From Fidelibacterota bacterium (lineage in GTDB: Bacteria > Fidelibacterota > UBA2242), in the NCBI GenBank assembly GCA_003527965.1, contig DPVY01000312.1, forward strand, positions 1 to 9,209: a stretch of DNA of 9,209 nucleotides, written 5' to 3'. Below are positions 1-6,260 of this stretch, piece after piece. Under the pieces are notes generated by a model that was not told the DNA's origin, made no database searches, and worked only from the letters and a program-made list of their open reading frames with translations. A program made the position numbers and the translations under genes. Every line of letters starts with the position of its first letter. Position 1 is the first letter of the stretch.

Positions 1-655
1 GGGCTTCCCAATGCTCCGCCCGGGCGTAGTGAGTGTCATTTGTGGCAACCCGGGGTAGGCCGGTTTCCGCAGATAGTTTTTTTGATATTTCGTACCAGCG
101 TTCTTCTTCTTTAAGACGGTGATTTTGAACTTCAAGATAAAAGCGGTCTTTAAATATTTCGCCATATTCCACGGCAAGCTGTTTAGCCTGGTCATAATCG
201 CCCTTAAGAGCAATCCGCTGAATTCTTCCCTGAATACAGGCTGTCGTGGCAATTAATCCTTCATTATATTTGATCAACAATTCTTTATCAACCCGCGGCC
301 GATAGTAAAAGCCCTCGAGATAACCTTTGCTCACCAATTTAATGAGGTTTTTGTAGCCCTGAATATTTTGAGCCAGCAACAGGAAGTGATTATACCTGAA
401 ACCGCCCTGTTTTTGGGGCTTTTTATCGAAACGACTGTTATCGGCGACATATACTTCACAGCCAATGATCGGTTTGATTTTTTCCTTTTTCGCCGCCTTG
501 TAAAAGGATATGGCGCTGAATAAATTCCCGTGCTCGGTCAAGCCAACCGCCGGCATTCCAAGCTCCCGGACACGCTGCAACAACCCTTCAATCGATTGGG
601 CACCGTCCAGTAAACTGTAATCCGAGTGATTATGTAAATGAATAAATGTTGCCAT
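1..655 (-). CDS. dnaE: DNA polymerase III subunit alpha, N-terminal PHP domain (partial, continues past the window edge)
   Basis: Replicative DNA polymerase catalytic subunit; only the first 218 codons are in the window and the frame is open to base 1. It begins ATG at 655-653, directly after the TAA of the upstream prenyltransferase gene with no spacer, so translation is probably coupled; a weak GGGAAAG lies 6 bases upstream. The protein opens MATFIHLHNHSDYSLLDGA, the standard start of a bacterial DnaE PHP domain. Candidate PHP metal ligands are all present: H8, H10, D17, H42 (in LTEHGN), E67 (GCEVYV), H90 (YNHFLLL), C140 (TACIQG), D207 and H209 (ATNDTHY). A full set suggests a PHP domain that can still bind metals, which in some DnaE proteins gives 3'-5' exonuclease activity; that activity is inference here. 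The usual TDHG is TEHG. The polymerase palm and fingers are outside the window, but the family call is secure. Confidence 0.96.
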   Translation of the reverse strand, partial: MATFIHLHNHSDYSLLDGAQSIEGLLQRVRELGMPAVGLTEHGNLFSAISFYKAAKKEKIKPIIGCEVYVADNSRFDKKPQKQGGFRYNHFLLLAQNIQGYKNLIKLVSKGYLEGFYYRPRVDKELLIKYNEGLIATTACIQGRIQRIALKGDYDQAKQLAVEYGEIFKDRFYLEVQNHRLKEEERWYEISKKLSAETGLPRVATNDTHYARAEHWEA

Positions 656-1495
656 TTAGAACTTTCCCAGAAATATCGCTAATAACCCCAAAAATATATC
701 ACTTTTTAAAATCGCCGAAAGCCTGGAGCAATTGCTTGCCGAACAGTCTTTACGGATAGAATATATAACATATACCAGCGGAAATTCCACACCAAAAATT
801 AATGTCAGCAAATAAAATTTCCCGTAAATATGCAAAATATAAGGTGCAATTGCCCCAAACATAAGTATTAACGTAAGCGTATTAATAATTTTCCTTGTTA
901 CCTCAACTCCATACTTTAACGGTAACGTCCGGGCTCCCAGAGCCTGGTCGCCTTTCATATCCTGAACATCCTTCACAATTTCCCTGATCAGGTTAAAACC
1001 AAATGCCAGAAAAAAGGGGGTAACGCCTTTTGAAATATCGCCGTAAATACTGGCGGCAAACAGAAATGTCATCCCAAGAATGGTACTGACCACTACATTG
1101 CCGAGAAGCGGACGCATCTTAAAAAACAGGCTGTAGGTTGTCAACAACAGCACCGCCAGAAGAAGAATAATCATCAGCTCTAACGTAAACACGGGAATTG
1201 CCAGCAAACTGCCCGTCAGGAATAAGCAGACAGCCCACGTCAAGGCGCCTTTGCGGGACACCAAACCCTGGGGAATGGGTCGCTCCGGGCGATTTATTTT
1301 ATCAATTCCCGCATCACAATAATCATTGATGGCATTGCCCGCTCCCGTATAGGACCAAACGATCCCTGTTGCCAACAGGATTATGTTCCAGGCGGGAAAC
1401 CGGTCCATTAAAGTCGCCGCCACAAGAAGTGCTATTCCTCCCTGTAAAAGATTCAGCGGGCGCATCAGGCGTATATAGGCTAATACCTTTTTCAC
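656..1495 (-). CDS. UbiA-family prenyltransferase, DGGGP synthase-like (geranylgeranylglycerol-phosphate geranylgeranyltransferase type)
   Basis: Integral membrane prenyltransferase of 279 residues that would move a polyprenyl group from its diphosphate onto an acceptor. The first aspartate motif is NDYCDAGID (residues 57-65), followed by INRPERPIPQG; the second is REIVKDVQDMKGD (171-183), followed by TLPLKYG. This pairing is that of archaeal digeranylgeranylglyceryl-phosphate synthase and its bacterial relatives, rather than UbiA of ubiquinone or MenA of menaquinone synthesis. Several hydrophobic helices are evident, for example near 15-30, 37-52, 85-120, 131-150, 205-222 and 228-246. The start is GTG, overlapping the prmC stop in a GTGA junction (1495-1492), with no clear Shine-Dalgarno sequence, so coupling to prmC is likely. 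The stop TAA abuts the dnaE ATG. The acceptor cannot be proven from sequence; glycerol-1-phosphate ether lipid, a quinone or another aromatic are options. Confidence 0.85.
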   Translation of the reverse strand: MKKVLAYIRLMRPLNLLQGGIALLVAATLMDRFPAWNIILLATGIVWSYTGAGNAINDYCDAGIDKINRPERPIPQGLVSRKGALTWAVCLFLTGSLLAIPVFTLELMIILLLAVLLLTTYSLFFKMRPLLGNVVVSTILGMTFLFAASIYGDISKGVTPFFLAFGFNLIREIVKDVQDMKGDQALGARTLPLKYGVEVTRKIINTLTLILMFGAIAPYILHIYGKFYLLTLIFGVEFPLVYVIYSIRKDCSASNCSRLSAILKSDIFLGLLAIFLGKF

Positions 1496-2376
1496 TTATG
1501 CAACCGTGCTATTATCCCCCGGCTCTGCCCAAGGTAATCTTTAATAACCTGAAAATCTCCTAATCCTTTTTCGGCAATTACCGACTTCACATCATTTTCC
1601 TGGTAGCTGCCCCCAATCTCAAGCGCCAGAATCCCATCGGGTGCAAGATTACTCACCGCCAACTCAGCCAGTCTTTTATAAAACACTAATGGATCTTTTC
1701 CGGGATACAGGGCAATTTCCGGTTCGTAATTCTTAACCGATTCCGCCATGTTTTCCCACCATTCTCCGGACACATACGGCGGATTTGATACAATAACATT
1801 AAATAGCTGGTTTCCCGGTGTCTCCTTTAAAATGTTTTTTTTAATAAATTGAATCCGGTCGCTCACATGATTGAGTCGGGCGTTTTCCCGGGCAATTTCA
1901 AGAGCCTCCGAACTGATATCCACGGCCACAATTTCACAATCGGAACAATGCACGGCCAGGGATATGGCAATACACCCCGATCCGGTTCCCACATCCAATA
2001 TCCGGGAAGCTGATTTTTTGTTTGGGGATAGAAAAGACCGCAGGTTTTCGACGATAACTTCGGTCTCCTGGCGGGGAATCAGGACATGTTTATTAACTAA
2101 TATTTTTAACCCCATGAATTCCGTGTATCCGAGAACATATTGGAGCGGTTTTCCAGACACCCGTTCGATCAGAATTTTCTTGAAAGCTGCCAGATTCGCG
2201 GCAGTTAACGGACGATCATGGTTTAGATAAATATCAATCCGGGTACAATTCAGGATTTCACGCAGCATCCACTCGGCTTCAATCTGGGGCGATTCTACTC
2301 CTTTGGAAGAAAGATAGTCTTTCGACCATTTTAAAACATCAACAATCCGCCAGGTTTTGGGAATAGGTGTATCCAT
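1492..2376 (-). CDS. prmC: Peptide chain release factor N5-glutamine methyltransferase
   Basis: Cytoplasmic SAM-dependent enzyme that methylates the glutamine of the GGQ motif in release factors RF1 and RF2. I use the ATG at 2376-2374, giving 294 residues, a normal PrmC length. A 13-codon longer frame begins with TTG at 2415 but has no ribosome binding site and adds unconserved residues. Numbering from the ATG: an N-terminal helical domain (about 1-90), IPRQETEV (about 100-107), the SAM-binding glycine loop DVGTGSGC (about 128-135), the acidic VAVD strand end (about 150-153) and the diagnostic NPPY (198-201). It lies 80 bases downstream of prfA, whose product is its substrate; this pairing is widespread. 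The stop TGA overlaps the following GTG start by four bases. The region before the start is A/T-rich with no good Shine-Dalgarno sequence. Confidence 0.95.
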   Translation of the reverse strand: MDTPIPKTWRIVDVLKWSKDYLSSKGVESPQIEAEWMLREILNCTRIDIYLNHDRPLTAANLAAFKKILIERVSGKPLQYVLGYTEFMGLKILVNKHVLIPRQETEVIVENLRSFLSPNKKSASRILDVGTGSGCIAISLAVHCSDCEIVAVDISSEALEIARENARLNHVSDRIQFIKKNILKETPGNQLFNVIVSNPPYVSGEWWENMAESVKNYEPEIALYPGKDPLVFYKRLAELAVSNLAPDGILALEIGGSYQENDVKSVIAEKGLGDFQVIKDYLGQSRGIIARLHK

Positions 2377-2456
2377 AGAATCATTAAAATTTAACCTGGA
2401 TTTCCCAGAGTGCAAGAATAATTATGATTTATCAAAAAGGAATTTGACGCCGGATA

Positions 2457-3530
2457 TCAGGAACGGTGCGAAGAACTCTGCAACTGGTCCATATTATGAG
2501 CGGTTTTAACGGCTTCAATTAACTCGTCCAGATCGCCCTGCATCACATACTCGAGTTTATACAGAGTCAGGTTAATGCGATGATCGGTTACCCTGCCCTG
2601 GGGAAAATTGTAGGTTTTAATTTTAGCGCTGCGGTCACCGGTGCTGACCAAAGATCGGCGTTGAGCGGCAATCTCAGCTTCATGCTCGGCCTGTTTCATG
2701 GCTAACAGCCGGCTGCGTAATATTTTAAGCGCTTTGGCTTTGTTCTTATGTTGAGACTTTTCATCCTGGCAGGTCACCACAAGCCCGGAAGGTATGTGAG
2801 TTATCCGGATCGCCGATTCAACCTTGTTGACATGCTGACCGCCTGCTCCACTGGCGCGGTAAGTATCAATACGAAGGTCACCGGGTTCTATCTCAACATC
2901 TACGTCTTCCGCTTCGGGAAACACAGCTACGGTAGCGGCGGAGGTATGAATTCTACCGGAAGTCTCGGTCAGGGGCACCCGCTGTACCCGGTGAACGCCG
3001 GATTCAAATTTCATTGTTCCATATACATTCTGCCCACTTAAGGAAAATATAACCTCTTTAAAGCCACCAATACCAATCACATTAGCAGAAAGCTCTTCAA
3101 TCTTCCAGTGTTTCCGCTCGGCATATCTCACATACATCCGGTAGAGATCACCGGCAAAAATAGCCGCTTCATCGCCACCGGTGCCGGCTCGAATTTCCAC
3201 AATGGCATTTTTATCGTCATTCGGATCTTTCGGAATCAGCATCACCTTCAACTCTTCCTGAAGAAGCTCCTCCCGCGCCCGCAGATCCTCGATTTCTTCG
3301 TTAACCAATTCCTTCAATTCTTTGTCGGAGCTGTTTAAAATTTCCACATCTTCGCTGATCCTCTTGACTAACTGAAGGTATTCTTTAGACTTTTCAACAA
3401 TTGGTATAAGATCTTTATGTTCTTTAGTTAACTTCCGGTATTTTTCCTGATTCGTCACAACATCAGGATTAGCGAGTTCGCCGGATATTTCATCAAATCT
3501 TTGTTGGATTTCCTGTAATTTATTGATCAT
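2457..3530 (-). CDS. prfA: Peptide chain release factor 1 (RF1)
   Basis: Class I release factor that recognises UAA and UAG in the ribosomal A site and triggers peptide release. At 357 residues it has normal RF1 length. Seen in order: an N-terminal helical domain (about 1-100), EIRAGTGGDEA (about 112-122), the stop-codon recognition segment VQRVPLTETSGRIHTS with the PxT tripeptide at 186-188 (as PLT), and the catalytic GGQ at 230-232 inside SGAGGQHVNKVESA. The PxT motif separates it from RF2, which has SPF. The ATG at 3530 follows the DUF1385 stop by 11 bases (ACAATAAAATT) and has no Shine-Dalgarno sequence, so expression may depend on upstream translation. Its own stop is TGA, which RF2 reads. 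prmC, encoding the enzyme that methylates this GGQ, is next downstream. Confidence 0.98.
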   Translation of the reverse strand: MINKLQEIQQRFDEISGELANPDVVTNQEKYRKLTKEHKDLIPIVEKSKEYLQLVKRISEDVEILNSSDKELKELVNEEIEDLRAREELLQEELKVMLIPKDPNDDKNAIVEIRAGTGGDEAAIFAGDLYRMYVRYAERKHWKIEELSANVIGIGGFKEVIFSLSGQNVYGTMKFESGVHRVQRVPLTETSGRIHTSAATVAVFPEAEDVDVEIEPGDLRIDTYRASGAGGQHVNKVESAIRITHIPSGLVVTCQDEKSQHKNKAKALKILRSRLLAMKQAEHEAEIAAQRRSLVSTGDRSAKIKTYNFPQGRVTDHRINLTLYKLEYVMQGDLDELIEAVKTAHNMDQLQSSSHRS

Positions 3531-3541
3531 AATTTTATTGT

Positions 3542-4498
3542 CTATTCAACAGCTGTTGCTGTAAATGTTTGCCCGATATAATCTTTGTACCGGTCACCGA
3601 ATGCTGCTTTTAAGGAAGCAATAGCGGTTTCGAGTTGGTCATCATCGGGTGGTTTGGTGGTAATCCGCTGAAGCCATAATCCCGGTGCGGACAGCCAGCG
3701 CCCCCAGTGTTTTTGCTGATTGGCGGCGGTTACTTTTAAAAATTCATACCCCACGCCCGCCACAAATGGCATAAGCAGCAGATGAAAAACAATCCGCATA
3801 GGCAGGGTAATTGTCCCGGCAACCAAAATTATCACACTATCTATCAGGGCAAACATCAGGATGGAAGACAGGAGTACAATAAAAATAAAACTGGTCCCAC
3901 AGCGAGGGTGAAAGGTCGTGAATTTACGGCTGTTTTCAACGGTCAAATCCTGACCGCTTTCAAAAGTATAAACTATTTTGTGTTCTGCTCCGTGATATTG
4001 AAACAGGCGTTGAACATCTTTCATCAGAGATATTAGCCAGAGATAAACGAGAAAAAAGATGATCCGCCAGGCGCCGGCAACAATATTGAAGGCAAAAACC
4101 TGGCGCTCAATATTTAATAACTTCGTCGTAATATAAAGCGGCAGCACGCCAAAAAGAGCAAAACCCAGCACCAGAGCGAACACCATTGTAAGCGCCGATA
4201 AAAATTTATTCTGCTTTTGGGGCTCTTTCCCCTGTAGTTCTTCCTCGGTTTGAATAGCGATATCGGCTGAGAATTGTAATGTTCCCAGACCGATTTTCAA
4301 AGATTCAAAAAGGGATACCATTCCCCGTAGAATCGGTTTTTTCAAAACCGGGTGCTTTTCGACAATCGATGTAAAATCAGACCGTTTGGTCTCAATGGTA
4401 CCGTCTGGTTTTCGGACAGCTGTCGCATAAGCGCCGGGTACACGCATCATGACGCCCTCAATAACAGCCTGTCCACCAACTAATATTTTTGTTTCCAT
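3542..4498 (-). CDS. DUF1385 / YqhQ-family membrane protein
   Basis: Predicted integral membrane protein of a widely conserved bacterial family with no settled function. I use the ATG at 4498 (318 residues); a start nine codons upstream would sit inside a terminator hairpin and is unlikely. Diagnostic blocks are VGGQAVIEGVMMR near the N-terminus (7-19), YHGAEHKIVYTFE (168-180), LTVENSRKF (185-193) and FHPRCGTSF (196-204). The conserved His, Glu and Cys residues in these blocks have prompted predictions of metal binding, which is unproven. Four hydrophobic segments are visible: about 100-128, 136-160, 203-228 and 234-256. The C-terminal tail is soluble. The order rpmE-DUF1385-prfA/prmC also occurs in many Firmicutes, so the placement is conserved, but what links it to translation genes is unknown. 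The start has no Shine-Dalgarno sequence. The stop is TAG, 11 bases before the prfA start. Confidence 0.92.
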   Translation of the reverse strand: METKILVGGQAVIEGVMMRVPGAYATAVRKPDGTIETKRSDFTSIVEKHPVLKKPILRGMVSLFESLKIGLGTLQFSADIAIQTEEELQGKEPQKQNKFLSALTMVFALVLGFALFGVLPLYITTKLLNIERQVFAFNIVAGAWRIIFFLVYLWLISLMKDVQRLFQYHGAEHKIVYTFESGQDLTVENSRKFTTFHPRCGTSFIFIVLLSSILMFALIDSVIILVAGTITLPMRIVFHLLLMPFVAGVGYEFLKVTAANQQKHWGRWLSAPGLWLQRITTKPPDDDQLETAIASLKAAFGDRYKDYIGQTFTATAVE

Positions 4499-4505
4499 AG
4501 GTATT

Positions 4506-4541
4506 AAAAAAAACGACATCTCCATCAGCGTGGAGACGTCG
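4506..4541 (-). terminator. Strong intrinsic terminator after rpmE
   Basis: On the minus strand an 11-bp stem (CGACGTCTCCA / TGGAGATGTCG, positions 4541-4531 and 4524-4514) with a six-base loop CGCTGA is followed at once by eight Ts (4513-4506). All eleven pairs form on the minus strand when one G-U wobble is allowed. On the plus strand that wobble becomes an A-C mismatch, so the structure is built for minus-strand RNA. It begins 19 bases after the rpmE stop and ends 7 bases before the DUF1385 start codon, so it acts either as the end of the rpmE transcript or as an attenuator in front of DUF1385. Confidence 0.88.
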
Positions 4542-4560
4542 CTATATTTTTCAGGAATTA

Positions 4561-4773
4561 CTATCCTTTTATGTTGGCTCTATTATACTTGCGGTTAAAT
4601 TTCTCAATACGTCCGGCTGAGTCAATCAGCTTCTGTTTGCCCGTGAAAAACGGGTGACACGCTGAACAGATTTCAACCTTCATATCGCCGACGGTTGAAT
4701 GGGTTTCAAACTTACTCCCGCAAGCACAGCTTACGGTACATTTTTCATATTTGGGGTGAATCTTCGGTTTCAT
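4561..4773 (-). CDS. rpmE: 50S ribosomal protein L31, zinc-binding type
   Basis: Ribosomal large-subunit protein L31 that helps bridge the two subunits. I use the ATG at 4773 (70 residues, the normal L31 length): it has a good AAAGGA ribosome binding site 7 bases upstream and the product starts MKPKIHPKYEKC, aligning with known L31 starts. A longer frame from 4833 would overlap a probable promoter and add 20 unconserved residues. Four cysteines, C16 and C18 (SCACG) and C36 and C39 (EICSACHPFFTGKQK), form the zinc site, so this is the C+ form; C+ forms are often paired with a zinc-free paralogue under zinc limitation, but none is in this window. The gene ends in tandem in-frame stops TAG TAA, then a strong terminator. 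It follows rho, an order common in many bacteria. Confidence 0.97.
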   Translation of the reverse strand: MKPKIHPKYEKCTVSCACGSKFETHSTVGDMKVEICSACHPFFTGKQKLIDSAGRIEKFNRKYNRANIKG

Positions 4774-4780
4774 TGTTATA

Positions 4781-4786
4781 TCCTTT
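4781..4786 (-). promoter_or_regulatory. Ribosome binding site that fixes the rpmE start
   Basis: AAAGGA on the minus strand, 7 bases before the ATG at 4773. It supports the 70-residue L31 over the 20-residue-longer reading frame. Confidence 0.8.
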
Positions 4787-4817
4787 AGATAATCATCATC
4801 ATTGCATAAAGCAAGTA

Positions 4818-4847
4818 AATATACGCTTTTCATACCATTAAAATCAA
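4818..4847 (-). promoter_or_regulatory. Candidate sigma70-type promoter for rpmE
   Basis: On the minus strand TTGATT (4847-4842, 4 of 6 matches to TTGACA) is followed after 18 bases by TATATT (4823-4818, 5 of 6 matches to TATAAT). The predicted transcript start near 4811 leaves a leader of about 38 bases before the rpmE ATG. It lies immediately downstream of the putative rho terminator, which makes a separate rpmE transcript reasonable. The match is by eye in an A/T-rich spacer, so chance is a real alternative. Confidence 0.4.
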
Positions 4848-4879
4848 GAAAATAAAGGTGTCCTTAAATAGAAGGAACC
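4846..4879 (-). terminator. Probable intrinsic terminator after rho
   Basis: Three bases after the rho TAG, GGTTCCTT (4879-4872) can pair with AAGGACACC (4865-4857) around the loop CTATTT: eight base pairs with one bulged C. It is followed by the T-rich TTTATTTTCTT (4856-4846). The stem is shorter and less GC-rich than the terminator after rpmE and the T tract is interrupted, so termination may be partial. Confidence 0.5.
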
Positions 4880-4882
4880 AAT

Positions 4883-6142
4883 CTACTGATTCATAGATTT
4901 GAGAAATTCACGGTTACTCTTGGCCCGTTTCATGCGCTCAAGCAGAAATTCCATCGCCTCAACAGAATTCATTTCACTTAAAAGTTTTCGTAAAACCCAG
5001 ACCCGCGCCAGTTCGGCTGGTGACAGTAGCAGTTCTTCCTTACGGGTTCCCGAACGATTCACATCAATGGCGGGGAAAACTCGTCGATCACTAAGACGAC
5101 GATCCAGCACCAGTTCCATATTACCGGTACCCTTAAACTCTTCAAATATAACATCATCCATCCGGCTACCGGTATCAATGAGGGCTGTGGCGACAATCGT
5201 AAGGCTGCCGCCATTTTCAATATTCCGAGCCGCTCCGAAAAATCGTTTGGGATGATGCAGGGCATTAGCGTCAATACCACCGGAAAGTATTTTTCCACTA
5301 TGCGGTACCACGGCGTTATGCGCTCTTGCCAGTCTCGTTATACTATCCAGCAGAATTACTACGTGGAAGCCCAATTCAACCATTCGCTTGGCTTTTTCCA
5401 AAACCATACCGGACACCTGAACATGCCGTTCCGGCGGTTCATCAAAAGTTGAGCTGACAACCTCCGCATTCACTGAACGCTCCATGTCGGTCACTTCCTC
5501 GGGCCGCTCATCGATTAAAAGCACAATCAGGACAATTTCCGGATGATTGGTTGTAATACTGTTCGCAATCTGCTGCAATAATGTTGTTTTACCGGTTTTC
5601 GGTTGGGCCACGATCAAGCCTCTTTGACCCTTGCCAACCGGGCAGAGCAAATCCAGAACACGCATGGAAATATTATGGCTGTCTGTCTCCAGCACAATTC
5701 GGCTCTCCGGATAGAGCGGGGTAAGAGCGTCAAACTTCTTTTTGGATTTGACAATCTCGGGATCCATCATATTTACAGCGTCCACACGAAGTAAGGCAAA
5801 AAACCGTTCATTGTCTTTTGGTGGGCGAATCTGTCCGTAAACAACATGACCGGTCTGCAATCCAAATCGCTTGATTTGTGATGGTGATATATAGACGTCG
5901 TCGGGGCCCGGCAGATAACTTAATTCTTCAGATCTCAGAAATCCATATCCCTCGTCCATTACCTGTAAAACACCCTGCGAAAAAATCCGGCCCTCTTTTT
6001 TAGCATTGGCTTCAAGAATTTTATAAATCAAATCCATCTTCTTAAGCCCTGTATGTTCCGGAATTTCCAGTTTTACGGCAAGATCGGTTAATTCTTTTAT
6101 TTTCATAGATTGCAGAGACGTAATCGTCAACTCTTTGTCCAT
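4883..6142 (-). CDS. rho: Transcription termination factor Rho
   Basis: Hexameric RNA-dependent ATPase/translocase that ends transcription of untranslated RNA. At 419 residues it matches the E. coli length, with none of the long N-terminal insertions found in some phyla. Seen in order: N-terminal Rho helical domain (about 1-48), cold-shock-like RNA-binding domain with the RNP1-like GYGFLR (65-70), Walker A PKTGKTT (181-187), catalytic glutamate region DERPEEV (211-217), Walker B VVILLDS (261-267), Q-loop region HSGKILSGG (281-289) and R-loop region SGTRKEE (364-370). The start at 6142 has an AAAGGA site 6 bases upstream. A promoter candidate overlaps the preceding folC stop and a terminator candidate follows the gene, so rho may be a single-gene unit with a leader of about 80 bases. 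Rho autoregulates through its leader in some bacteria; here that is untested. The stop is TAG. Confidence 0.99.
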   Translation of the reverse strand: MDKELTITSLQSMKIKELTDLAVKLEIPEHTGLKKMDLIYKILEANAKKEGRIFSQGVLQVMDEGYGFLRSEELSYLPGPDDVYISPSQIKRFGLQTGHVVYGQIRPPKDNERFFALLRVDAVNMMDPEIVKSKKKFDALTPLYPESRIVLETDSHNISMRVLDLLCPVGKGQRGLIVAQPKTGKTTLLQQIANSITTNHPEIVLIVLLIDERPEEVTDMERSVNAEVVSSTFDEPPERHVQVSGMVLEKAKRMVELGFHVVILLDSITRLARAHNAVVPHSGKILSGGIDANALHHPKRFFGAARNIENGGSLTIVATALIDTGSRMDDVIFEEFKGTGNMELVLDRRLSDRRVFPAIDVNRSGTRKEELLLSPAELARVWVLRKLLSEMNSVEAMEFLLERMKRAKSNREFLKSMNQ

Positions 6143-6148
6143 TATTAA

Positions 6149-6154
6149 TCCTTT
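6149..6154 (-). promoter_or_regulatory. Ribosome binding site of rho
   Basis: AAAGGA on the minus strand, 6 bases before the rho ATG at 6142. It is the same hexamer as at rpmE and contrasts with the Shine-Dalgarno-poor starts of prfA, prmC, DUF1385 and folC. Confidence 0.75.
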
Positions 6155-6231
6155 AATATTAATATAATAAGTTTTAAAATTATTTCATCGTTGGTAGGTC
6201 AGAAAGTGCAGATAACTAGTAAAACCTTAAT

Positions 6232-6260
6232 AATTTAAAGTATAGATTCCTATTTGTCAA
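6232..6260 (-). promoter_or_regulatory. Candidate sigma70-type promoter for rho
   Basis: A perfect TTGACA (6260-6255) overlaps the TGA stop codon of folC; after exactly 17 bases comes TAAATT (6237-6232, 4 of 6 matches to TATAAT). The predicted transcript start near 6225 gives a leader of about 80 bases before the rho ATG. The 114-base gap here is the largest in the window, consistent with a regulatory region. The -10 element is mediocre and no transcript data are available. Confidence 0.42.

Noticed and set aside
1369..1563. Plus-strand open frame of 64 codons across the prenyltransferase/prmC junction
   Set aside because: It is antisense to two well-supported genes, has no recognisable motif or ribosome binding site, and is best explained as a shadow of minus-strand coding. 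The same applies to the other plus-strand frames, for example 1871-2230, 2748-3041, 4899-5255, 6318-6620 and 7883-8215.
2377..2415. Longer prmC start (TTG at 2415)
   Set aside because: It is a weak start codon without a ribosome binding site, and the 13 extra residues do not resemble PrmC N-termini; the ATG at 2376 gives the usual length.
2377..2456. Possible promoter or terminator between prfA and prmC
   Set aside because: I found no -35/-10 pair with sensible spacing, and the only stem (CTGG/CCAG) has four pairs and no T tract.
4499..4525. Longer DUF1385 start (ATG at 4525)
   Set aside because: That ATG lies in the loop and 3' arm of the terminator hairpin, and the extra residues are encoded by the stem and T tract; the ATG at 4498 precedes the conserved GGQAVIEGVMMR block normally.
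4582..4607. Perfect TATAAT with TTGAGA upstream inside the rpmE 3' end, as a promoter for DUF1385
   Set aside because: The spacing is only 14 bases, and TATAAT here is simply the Tyr-Asn codon pair of L31. Any transcript would also meet the terminator before DUF1385. It remains a weak possibility, not a supported feature.
4791..4804. Short ATC/GAT trinucleotide run upstream of rpmE
   Set aside because: Only three to four units, in an A/T-rich leader; too short to call a repeat element.
4774..4833. Longer rpmE start (ATG at 4833)
   Set aside because: It overlaps the candidate promoter and adds 20 residues not found in L31; the ATG at 4773 has the good ribosome binding site.
5059..5298. Minus-strand 79-codon frame inside rho, and a similar 66-codon frame at 7207-7407 inside folC
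   Set aside because: Both lie wholly inside strongly conserved coding sequence in another frame and show no recognisable motifs.
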